A DNA stretch of 64,000 bases from DATBQN01 sp963755825. GTDB taxonomy: Bacteria > Acidobacteriota > Thermoanaerobaculia > Multivoradales > UBA5704. The notes below the pieces were generated by a model. The model was not told the DNA's origin, searched no databases, and saw only the letters and a program-made list of their open reading frames with translations. The stretch is from NCBI GenBank assembly GCA_963755825.1, contig CAVWLA010000001.1, forward strand, positions 620,001 through 684,000. Reading direction: 5' to 3'. Numbering within the stretch: the first letter of the stretch is position 1; each line of letters starts with the position of its first letter. The position numbers were made by a program, and so were the translations under genes. This document shows, in pieces, positions 10,001 through 16,462 of the stretch.

Positions 10001-12605
10001 GCTGGCGGCGCGTCGGATCACCCTCTCCTTCCTGCCCACGGCGATGGGCGAGCCGGCGCTCGCCGAGCCCTGGCCGGCGGAGACGGCGCTCCGCGCCATG
10101 CTGCTCGGCGGCGATCGGCTGCACCAGCTGCCCGCCGGGCTGCCGTTCCGGGTCGTCAACATCTACGGACCGACGGAGTGCACGGTGGTGTCGACGGCGG
10201 AGCTCGTCCCGCCGGAAAGTGTCCTGCCGTCGATCGGCCGGCCGATCGAGAACTACCGCGTCAGGCTCGTCTCCGCCTCGGGCCAGCCGGTGCCGGTGGG
10301 GGTGGTGGCGGAGCTCTCGATCGGCGGAGCGGGCCTCGCGCGCGGCTACCTGGGGGATCCGGCGCGGACGGCGGAGCGCTTCGTTCCGGACCCGCTGGCG
10401 GCGTCGCCGGGCGAGCGGCTCTATCGCACGGGAGATCTCGCGCGCTTCCTGCCCGACGGCCGGCTGGATTTCCTCGGCCGCCGCGACGGGCAGGTGAAGA
10501 TCCGCGGCATCCGCATCGAGCTGGGGGAGATCGAGGCGGCCCTCGCGGCCCACCCCGGCGTCCGCCAGGCGGCGGTGGTGGCTCGCCGCGGCCGCGGCGA
10601 GCTCCGCCTCGCCGCCTATGTGGAGCGCCTGGGCGACGGCGAGCCGACGGCCGCCCCCGCCGACCTCCGCGCCCATCTCCGCCGGCGCCTGCCGGAGCCC
10701 ATGGTGCCGGCGCACATCGTCGTCCTCGCCGCTCTGCCGGTCACCGCCAATGGCAAGGTCGACCGCGCCGCTCTCGCCCGGCGCCCCGTCGCGGAGCCCG
10801 GCGCAGGCCTCTCTGCGGCCGGTGTGGCGGCGGCGCGCACGCCGCCGCGCAATCCCACGGAAGAGCTCTTGGCGGCGATCTGGAGCGAGGTGCTGGAGGT
10901 CGAGGCGATCGGCGTCGAGGACGACTTCTTCGCCCTCTCCGGCCATTCGCTCCTCGCCACGCAGGTGGCGTTCCGGGTGCGCGAGGCCTTCGGCGTCGAG
11001 CTGCCGGTCGTCCGCCTCTTCGAGCATGCCACCCTCGGCGAGCTGGCGGCGGACATCGACGTCCTGCGCGAGGGGAGGGACGGCCTGCCGCCGCCGCCGC
11101 CGATCGTCCCCGCGCCGCGCGGCGCGGCGATCCCGGCGAGCTTCCTCCAAGAGTGGGCGCTCGAGCTCCAGGGCGGGCCGGTCTCGGCGGCGATGAACCT
11201 GCCGTTCGCCCTCCGCCTCTCGGGAGCGCTCGACCTCGCCGCCCTCCGCCGCGCCGTCGGCGAGATCCTCCGGCGCCACGAGGTCCTGCGCAGCGTCTTC
11301 CGCGTCGCGGGCGGCGAGCTGGTGCAGGAGGTCGGCGCCGAGGTCGCCACGGTGCTGCCGGAGATCGACCTCGCGGGCCTGCCCGCGGCGCGCCGCGAGG
11401 CGCTCGCCCGCGAGCTCGCAGCCGAGGACGCGAGCCGGCCGTTCGACGTCTTCCGCGGGCCGCTCTTCTCGCTCCGCGTCCTTCGCCTGGAGGCGGCAGA
11501 GCATGCGCTCCTCTTCAACCTGCACCATGCCATCGGCGACGGCTGGTCGATCGAGGTCTTCCAGGGCGAGCTCGCGGCGCTCTACGGCGCCTTCACCCGC
11601 GGCGAGGGCTCGCCGCTGCCGCCGCTGCCGCTGCAGTTCGCCGACTTCGCCTGGTGGCAGCGGCGCTCGTTTGCCGGGCCGGCGCTCGCCGCCCAGCTCG
11701 CCTACTGGCATCGGCTGCTCGCCGATCGGCCGCCGGTGGTCGATATCCCGGCCGATCGGCCGCGGCCCGCGGCCCTCGGGCCGGCGACGGTCCACGGCGT
11801 CTTCGCCCTCCACGGGCCGGCCCTCGCCGCGCTGCGCGGCGCGGTTCGGGCGGCGGGCTGCACCTTGTCGATGGCCCTCGTCGCCGCCCTCCAGGCTCTC
11901 CTCCATCGCTACACCGGGGAGGAGGACGTGCTCGTCGGCACGATCGTCTCCGGGCGGCACCGGCGCGAGCTCGCGCCGCTCATCGGCATGTTCATGAACT
12001 CGGTCACCGTGCGCACCGATCTCTCCGGCGATCCCGCGTTCACCGAGCTGATGCAGCGAGTGCGCGCCGCGGTGCTCGACGCCTACCGCCACCAGGACGT
12101 GCCGTTCCCCGCCCTCCTCGCTTCGCTCTACCCGGGGCAGGCGCTCCACCGCACGCTGATGTTCCGCGCCGCGTTCAACATGCAGAGCTTCTCGGCGGCG
12201 GCGGCGCCCGAGCGCACCGGGGCCGAGCCCGCGGCAGCCGCGGATTCCGGCGGCGGCGCCGCGATCGGCTTTCCGGGCCTCGCCGCGAGGACGTTCGGCG
12301 AGGGGGAGTCGACGTCCAAGTACGACCTCCTCGTCGCCGGGCGCGAAGAGGCGGAGCGCGTCGTCTTCCACCTCACGGGTGCCGCCGACCTCTTCGACCC
12401 GCCGACGCTCAGCGCCATCTGCCGCGACTACGAGGCGCTCATCGTCCAGATCGCCGCAGCTCCCGCGACCCGCCTGGAGGCGCTCCTCCCCGAGATCCAC
12501 CACCAACTGGCTGCCGGGGCTCGCGAGCGCCGGCTCCGCGGCACGGCGGCCGTCATGGCCGCCGCCGGCACGAGGTTCCGCATCGTAGAGAGCACGCAGC
12601 CCTGA
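201..12605 (+). CDS. NRPS, C-A-PCP-C-A-PCP-sulfotransferase-C-A-PCP-C, 4134 aa
   Basis: Multimodular cytoplasmic peptide synthetase with an in-line sulfotransferase. Domains by residue: C1 43-470 (HHILSDG 176-182); A1 about 495-1010 (YTSGSTG near 650); PCP1 Ser1064; C2 1125-1560 (HHIVSDG from 1255); A2 1590-2110 (core near 1738); PCP2 Ser2157 in GGNS; sulfotransferase 2245-2560; C3 2571-3000 (HHIVADG from 2703); A3 3030-3540 (core near 3185); PCP3 Ser3583; C4 3640-4134 (HHAIGDG from 3775). Pocket codes by manual alignment to GrsA: A1 CVQHIAQVV (proline-like but Cys696 at position 235), A2 DFWSIGLVH (threonine-like, Asp1787), A3 NLWSLGIVV (Asn3234 at 235, substrate unassigned). The sulfotransferase has a PAPS-type loop APPRSGTTLL and a later RHPYGMIHSF motif at 2388. 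No epimerase or thioesterase domain is seen. GAGGAG precedes the ATG by about five bases. Product unknown. Confidence 0.95.
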   Translation: MATTESSDRILELPADRLQALAARLKARQGRPRIAPRAHDGRPIPLSYSQERLWFLDQLEPGTAFYNIPGASRLLGKVSLPALAAALDELVRRHESLRTTFGDDAGRPFQIVSAPAPVFLPLVDLAALPVERREEELPRLVELETRRAFDLARGPLLRVELLSAGAEDHAVVYTMHHILSDGWSSIVFMSEVAALYGAFSAGRPSPLPPLAIQYPDYAIWQRSYLSGAVLEQHLSYWRERLRGSSGLELPGDRPRPAVETFRGTARLVSPGEATTRALHELSRREGTSLFMTLLAAFKTLLCRYTGQTDIPIGSPIANRTRREVEGVIGFFSNTIVLRSDLAGDPTFRELLGRVREVTLGAYSHEDLPFERIVEEVQPDRDMSRNPLFQIMCVLQNQPRSAIPAGDLVMAPLAASLGSAKFDLTIFWREEGGDLHGMVEHNTDLFDETTIRRFYAQLEAVLREVGRDPGRRLSELPLVAASERHQLLYEWNATAAAAAPRAVHEWVEAQVARTPADLAVVFGEESLTYEELNRRANRMAHGLRRRGVASERLVGICVERSLDMAVAALAVPKAGGALVALDPAYPRDRLATIIDDAGLAVLLTEPHLLRHFPDHAAIAFLLEPGVDLFADESSEDPRAGVLPDHPMYAIYTSGSTGQPKGIVVPHRAFANLLAWQLEQSPLAGRTRTVQFSTFGFCVSFQEIFSSWCSGGTLVMASEIDRKDVEGLGRFLESNSVERLHLPFAALKHLADASLGGGGGGEPAGSSRLPAGLREIITAGEQLQVTPAVRGLFELLPGCSLHNQYGASETHVVSAQSLFGDPGGWPAIPPVGRPIDNVRIHLLDGRLEPVPIGVRGELYAAGECVARGYLNDPVLSAEKMVPDPYGSAAGARLYRTGDLARHLADGRIEYLGRIDGQVKVRGFRVELGEIETTLARYPGVRDAAVVAVAGGVGSVGGGKRLIAYVVPESEGALRLEDLRVSLKRSLPDYMVPAAFITLPDLPLNANGKLDLAALPPPQAGSGSGGRAAYVEPRTPVEEILAGLWSELLGIDRVGAVDNFFELGGHSLLVTQLVSRTRAAFGVELPIRRLFESPTLEALAREIELAAARAEGAAAPPARRQGSAPPPLSFGQERLWFLDRLEPGRAVYNMPLALSLRGRLDRAAMAASLDAIVARHEVLRTVFADTDDGPVQMISAPRPAPPPLVDLSALPAARREAAGVALAEKEAARPFDLARGPLLRATLLALRPDWHMALLTLHHIVSDGWSMGVLFGEIVRLYAAFRAGRPSPLPELPLQYGDFAVWQRARLAGDALAAELRFWKEALAGAPTVLELPVDRPRPALMSTRGASCPFALAAKDSAAVRELAKQSGATLFMVAFAAFSALLHRITGQGTLLVGSTIANRTRTDLEGLIGFFVNTLVLRSDLADGESFRDLVARARERSLAAYAHQDVPFEKLVEILAPLRDPSRPPLVQVVFQLHNEPRTEQEMPGLTLAPLGQGMVNAKFDLVVNFSEAGGFLGGRCIYNTDLFDRTTVERLVAGFTRLLAAAAAAPEAKVAELPLLSAAETHLLGVEWGGQAERFALGGPGRRSLHEVFSARAAESPASTAVVCGGERLSYGELEAGSNRLANFLLSRGLTPGKLVGLCLERSVELVVAVVGVLKAGCAYVPLDPDYPPERLAWLLADSGTLLLVTRSPLVARLDGLREGGPALVRLDDEGVAIAAASAGPISSPAVPVTPRDLAYVIYTSGSTGKPKGVAVEHGQVMRLFAATGSWLGAGAADVWTLFHSYAFDFSVWELWGALLHGGRLVVVPYAVSRSPVELYGLLGEERVTVLSQTPSAFRQLVWAEEEAGGASGGGGGLPALRWVIFGGAALEPSALAPWVARHGDELPRLGNLYGITETTVHTTFRRVRRADLESAASPVGRPLPDLSVHLLDRGLSPVPIGVAGEIFVGGAGVARGYLGRRELTAERFVPDPFAGEPGARLYRSGDLARWTSAGDLVYLGRIDQQVKVRGFRVELGEIQAALGEHPAVREAVVLARRGAGRLGRPDKPDEPELVAYVTADGEGAPAAELRGFLAARLPEHMLPAAYVVLAELPLTAHGKVDRRALEGFGESGAAVRAASRYVAPRDALERFLADLFAASLQVARVGIHDGFFELGGNSIAGAILVNRLQQALGEIVQVVVIFDAPSVSLLALHLRREHPRAVARLWGSGAVAGMGEGEAGLATPVDEAKLAEFRRWVRRLPPRAAGEARNPRAIFVLAPPRSGTTLLRVMLGGHPRLFAPPELELLSFNTLAERRAAFSLAGGGRNSFWLEGAVRAVMAARDCGVAEAEALLAERERLGWSTQALYRELQSWLGERLLVDKTPSYTLDPATLARAEESFAEPLYLHLVRHPYGMIHSFDEAKLDQLFAPLLHPEEAAGEGAGAGRPASPWSRRELAELVWLAAQRNIREFLAGVPAARQRRVVFEELVARPEEVLADVCGFLGLPYDAAMAEPYRDPAARMTDGLHAASRMLGDVKFHQHRGVERQAAERWRRELAADFLGDVTWRMAVELGYRRDEVGRIPAAGRAAGEPLPLSFAQERLWFLDQLEPESPAYNIPLAVELAGKLAPAALAASLAEVVRRHAALRTTFAVAAGRPVQMIVPPGPLALPLVDLSSLPASAREAEGLRLAGDEARRPFDLARGPLFRVALLRLAAARHAVFLSLHHIVADGWSMGVLTHEVGALYAAAVAGAPSPLPELAIQYADFAAWQRGWLAGDELERQLGYWRERFAGAPAALELPTDRPLPALRRHRGASLPFAFPAPLAAALREISLARSTTLYMTLLAGFAALLSRISGQRDVVVGSVIANRNREDVEALIGFFVNTLAMRIGLAGEPSFRDLLGRVRESALGAFGHQDLPFEMLVEELRLPREASRTPLFQVVFQMQNAPPPRLSLPGLELRPIAMDAETAKFDLMLNVSERGGDLGGVLAYDTDLFDRTTAARLVACYMVLLTAAAADAERPVAELPLLGAGERHQVVAEWNDTASSPGRAEDVISRFAAQACRAPAAPAIEDGDRVVGYGELAGWAGALAARLRALGVGPESRVAMLAERTPSMIAGYLAVLALGAAYVALDPQQPAERLLAMMEDAWRADPPSEHPVLLARSALVAGLGGMVEGLAARGAVLVDPGEVDAPAPFAPLAAPAEAAAYVIYTSGSTGTPKGVVVPRGALANVAALQLAAFGLCATDRTTLAAGTGFNLSVWEIWACLAAGATLVVVDDATRISPAALVAWLAARRITLSFLPTAMGEPALAEPWPAETALRAMLLGGDRLHQLPAGLPFRVVNIYGPTECTVVSTAELVPPESVLPSIGRPIENYRVRLVSASGQPVPVGVVAELSIGGAGLARGYLGDPARTAERFVPDPLAASPGERLYRTGDLARFLPDGRLDFLGRRDGQVKIRGIRIELGEIEAALAAHPGVRQAAVVARRGRGELRLAAYVERLGDGEPTAAPADLRAHLRRRLPEPMVPAHIVVLAALPVTANGKVDRAALARRPVAEPGAGLSAAGVAAARTPPRNPTEELLAAIWSEVLEVEAIGVEDDFFALSGHSLLATQVAFRVREAFGVELPVVRLFEHATLGELAADIDVLREGRDGLPPPPPIVPAPRGAAIPASFLQEWALELQGGPVSAAMNLPFALRLSGALDLAALRRAVGEILRRHEVLRSVFRVAGGELVQEVGAEVATVLPEIDLAGLPAARREALARELAAEDASRPFDVFRGPLFSLRVLRLEAAEHALLFNLHHAIGDGWSIEVFQGELAALYGAFTRGEGSPLPPLPLQFADFAWWQRRSFAGPALAAQLAYWHRLLADRPPVVDIPADRPRPAALGPATVHGVFALHGPALAALRGAVRAAGCTLSMALVAALQALLHRYTGEEDVLVGTIVSGRHRRELAPLIGMFMNSVTVRTDLSGDPAFTELMQRVRAAVLDAYRHQDVPFPALLASLYPGQALHRTLMFRAAFNMQSFSAAAAPERTGAEPAAAADSGGGAAIGFPGLAARTFGEGESTSKYDLLVAGREEAERVVFHLTGAADLFDPPTLSAICRDYEALIVQIAAAPATRLEALLPEIHHQLAAGARERRLRGTAAVMAAAGTRFRIVESTQP
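6935..7880 (+). other. Sulfotransferase domain embedded in the NRPS
   Basis: This stretch encodes residues about 2245-2560 of the 4134-residue NRPS. It carries a 5'-phosphosulfate-binding loop (LAPPRSGTTLL, residues 2256-2266) near its N terminus and a 3'-phosphate-binding RHP-x5-S motif (RHPYGMIHS, from 2388), the two marks of PAPS-dependent sulfotransferases. It lies between PCP2 and C3, so it should act on the acyl chain held by PCP2. The known parallel is the sulfotransferase of CurM in curacin synthesis, which sulfonates a beta-hydroxyl before a thioesterase-driven decarboxylation. Here a condensation domain follows instead of a thioesterase. Sulfation of a hydroxy residue, or activation for elimination to a dehydro residue, are the two readings I infer. 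Confidence 0.88.
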
Positions 12606-12661
12606 GGCTCGCTTCCGTAGAGGACGCGGAGCCCTGAGGCTCCGCGAGGTAGAGGAGATTC
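12597..12661 (+). repeat. Imperfect tandem repeat between the two NRPS genes
   Basis: The segment AGCCCTGAGGCT occurs twice, beginning near 12598 (spanning the stop codon) and near 12630, each followed by a short spacer and TAGAGGA. The unit is about 31 bases and imperfect. The second TAGAGGA is part of the Shine-Dalgarno region of the next gene (AGAGGAGATTC then ATG at 12662). The first unit includes the TGA of the preceding NRPS. It looks like a scar of repeated recombination at gene junctions. Confidence 0.6.
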
Positions 12662-15600
12662 ATGGTCACGATCAACAGCTCCACCCGCATTCTCGAGCTC
12701 CCCGCCGACCGGCTGCTGGCGCTCGCCGCGCGGCTCAAGGGCCGGCAGGGGAGGCCGCGCATCGAGCCGCGGGCTCACGACGGGCGACCGATCCCGCTCT
12801 CCTACTCGCAGGAGCGCCTCTGGTTTCTCGATCAGCTGGAGCCGGGGACGGCCTTCTACAACATCCCCGGCGCCTCGCGCCTCCTGGGGAAGGTCTCGCT
12901 GCCGGCGCTCGCCGCGGCGCTCGACGAGCTGGTGCGGCGGCACGAGTCGCTGCGCACCACCTTCGGCGACGACGCCGGGCGCCCCTTCCAGATCGTCTCG
13001 GCGCCGGCGCCCGTCTTCCTGCCGCTGGTGGATCTCGCGGCTCTCCCTCTCGAGCGGCGCGAGGAGGAGCTGCCGCGGCTCGTCGAGCTGGAGACCCGCC
13101 GCCCATTCGACCTCGCCCGCGGCCCGCTCCTGCGGGTGGCGCTGCTGCGCGCCGGCGCGGAGGACCACGCCGTCGTCTACACCATGCACCACATCCTCTC
13201 GGACGGCTGGTCGTCGATCGTCTTCATGAGCGAGGTGGCGGCGCTCTACGGCGCCTTCTCCGCCGGCCGGCCTTCGCCGCTGCCTCCCCTCGCCATCCAG
13301 TATCCCGACTACGCCATCTGGCAGCGTTCGTATCTCTCCGGCGAGGTCCTCGAGCAGCACCTCTCCTACTGGCGCGAGCGTCTCCGCGGCAGCTCCGGCT
13401 TCGAGCTGCCGGGCGACCGGCCGCGGCCGGCGGTGGAGACCTTCCGCGGCACGGCGCGGCCGGTCTGCCCCGGCGAGGCGACGACGCGCGCGCTCCACGA
13501 GCTCACTCGGCGCGAGGGAGCATCGCTCTTCATGACCCTCCTCGCCGTCTTCAACACCCTCCTCTGCCGCTACACCGGGCAGACCGACATCCCCATCGGC
13601 TCGCCGATCGCCAACCGCAACCGGCGCGAGGTCGAGGGGGTGATCGGCTTCTTCTCGAACACCATCGTGCTGCGCAGCGACCTGGCGGGCGATCCCACCT
13701 TCCGCGAGCTGCTGGCGCGGGTGCGCGAGGTGACGCTGGGGGCCTACTCCCACGAGGACCTCCCCTTCGAGCGCATCGTCGAGGAGGTGCAACCGGATCG
13801 CGACATGAGCCGCAATCCGCTGTTCCAGATCATGTGCGTGCTGCAGAACCAGCCGCGGTCGGCGATCCCGGCGGGAGACCTGGTGATGGCGCCGCTGCCG
13901 GCGAGCCTGGGGGCGGCGAAGTTCGACCTCACTATCTTCTGGCGCGAGGAGGGGGACGCCCTGCACGGCCTCGTCGAGCACAACACCGACCTCTTCGACG
14001 AGACGACGATCCGCCGCTTCTACGCCCAGCTCGAGGCGCTGCTGCGCGAGGTCGGCCGCGACCCGGAGCGCCGCCTCTCCGAGCTGCCGCTCGTCGCGGC
14101 GTCGGAGCGCCACCAGCTGCTCTACGAGTGGAACGCGACGGCGGCCGCGGCGGCGCCGCGCGCCGTCCACGAGTGGGTGGAGGCGCAGGTGGCGCGGACG
14201 CCGGGCGACATCGCCCTCGTCTTCGGCGCCGAGAGCCTGACCTACGAGGAGCTCAACCGGCGCGCCAACCGGATGGCGCACGGCCTGCGCCGACGGGGGG
14301 TCGCCGCCGAGCGGCTGGTGGGGATCTGCGTCGAGCGCTCGCTCGACATGGCGGTCGCGGCGCTCGCCGTGCTGAAGGCCGGCGGCGCCCTGGTGGCGCT
14401 CGATCCCGCCTACCCGCGCGACCGCCTGGCGACGATCATCGACGACGCCGGCCTCGCCGTCCTGCTCACCGAGCCGCACCTGCTGCGCCACTTCCCCGAC
14501 CACGAGGCGATCGCCCTCTCGCTCGAGCCCGGCGTCGACCTGTTTGCCGGCGAGAGCAGCGAGAACCCGCGAGCGGGGGTCCTCCCCGACCATCCGATGT
14601 ACGCCATCTACACCTCGGGCTCGACGGGGCAACCGAAAGGGATCGTGGTTCCCCACCGCGCCTTCGCCAACCTCCTCGCCTGGCAGCTCGAGCAGTCGCC
14701 GCTCGCCGGCCGCACGCGGACCGTGCAGTTCAGCACCTTCGGCTTCTGCGTCAGCTTCCAGGAGATCTTCTCCTCGTGGTGCTCGGGCGGCACGCTGGTG
14801 ATGGCGAGCGAGATCGACAGGAAGGACGTCGAGGGGCTCGGGCGGTTCCTCGAGGCGAACGCCGTCGAGCGGCTCCACCTGCCGTTCGCGGCGCTCAAGC
14901 ACCTCGCCGACGCCTCGATCGGTGGCGGCGGCGGCGGCGAGGCGGCCGGATCGTCGCGCCTCCCCGCCGGTCTGCGCGAGATCATCACCGCCGGCGAGCA
15001 GCTGCAGGTGACCCCGGCCGTGCGCGGGCTCTTCGAGCGCCTGCCGGGCTGCTCGTTGCACAACCAGTACGGCGCCTCGGAGACCCACGTGGTCAGCGCC
15101 CAGTCGCTCTTCGGCGACCCCGGCGGCTGGCCGGCGATCCCGCCGGTCGGCCGGCCGATCGACAACGTCCGCATCCACCTCCTCGACGGCCGGCTCGAGC
15201 CGGTGCCGATCGGCGTCCGCGGCGAGCTCTACGCGGCGGGGGAGTGCGTGGCGCGCGGCTACCTGAACGACCCGGTGCTGAGCGCCGAGAAGATGGTCCC
15301 CGACCCCTACGGCAGCGCCGCCGGGGCGCGCCTGTACCGCACCGGCGACCTCGCCCGCCATCTGGCCGACGGGCGCATCGAGTACCTCGGCCGCATCGAC
15401 GGCCAGGTCAAGGTGCGCGGCTTCCGCGTCGAGCTGGGGGAGATCGAGACGACGCTCGCCCGCTATCCGGGGGTGCGCGACGCGGCGGTGGTGGCGGCGG
15501 CCGGCGGGGTCGGAAGCGCGGGCGGCGGCAAGCGGCTGATCGCCTACGTGGTGCCGGAGTCGGAGGGGGCGCTGCGCCTGGAGGATCTGCGGGTCTCCCT

Positions 15601-16462
15601 CAAGCGCTCGCTGCCGGACTACATGGTGCCGGCGGCCTTCATCATGCTCGCCGACCTGCCGCTCAACGCCAACGGCAAGCTCGACCAGGCGGCGCTGCCG
15701 CCGCCGCAGGCGGGGAGCGACAGCGGCGGGCGGGCGGCCTACGTGGAGCCGCGGACGCCGGTCGAGGAGATCCTCGCCGGCCTCTGGTCGGAGCTCCTCG
15801 GCATCGACCGCGTCGGCGTGGTCGACAACTTCTTCGAGCTCGGCGGCCACTCGCTCCTCGTTACCCAGCTGGTGTCGCGCACCCGCGCCGCCTTTGGCGT
15901 CGAGCTCCCCATCCGCCGTCTCTTCGAGTCGCCGACGCTCGAAGCGCTGGCGCGGGAGATCGAGATGGCCTCGGCGCGCGCCGAGGGCGCCGCGGCGCCG
16001 CCGGCACGGCGGCAGGGGAGCGCGCCGCCGCCACTCTCCTTCGGGCAGGAGCGGCTGTGGTTCCTCGATCGGCTGGAGCCTGGGCGGGCCGTCTACAACA
16101 TGCCGCTCGCCCTCTCGCTGCGCGGCCGGCTCGACCGCGCGGCGCTGGCCGCCAGCCTCGACGCGATCGTCGCCCGCCACGAGGCGCTGCGCACCGTCTT
16201 CGCCGACACCGACGACGGGCCGGTGCAGATGATCTCGGCGCCGCGCCCGGCGCCGCCGCCGCTGGTCGACCTCTCCGGCCTGCCGGCGGCGCGCCGCGAG
16301 CCTGCGGGCATCGGCCTCGCCGAGGACGAGGCGGCGCGTCCGTTCGACCTCGCGCGCGGGCCGCTGCTGCGCGCGGCGCTCGTCCGCCTGCAGGCGGATT
16401 GGCACATGGCGCTCTTCACCATGCACCACGTCGTCTCCGACGGCTGGTCGATGGGCGTCCTG
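12626..16462 (+). repeat. 3.84-kb direct repeat, copy 2
   Basis: Second copy of the repeat at 165-4001. Its first 15 bases, GCGGAGCCCTGAGGC, reproduce the end and stop codon of the gene upstream of copy 1, although here they are non-coding. That non-coding remnant suggests that copy 2 derives from copy 1 or from a common parent with this arrangement. The right edge at about 16462 falls within the C2 domain, directly after HHVVSDGWSMGVL. Confidence 0.88.
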
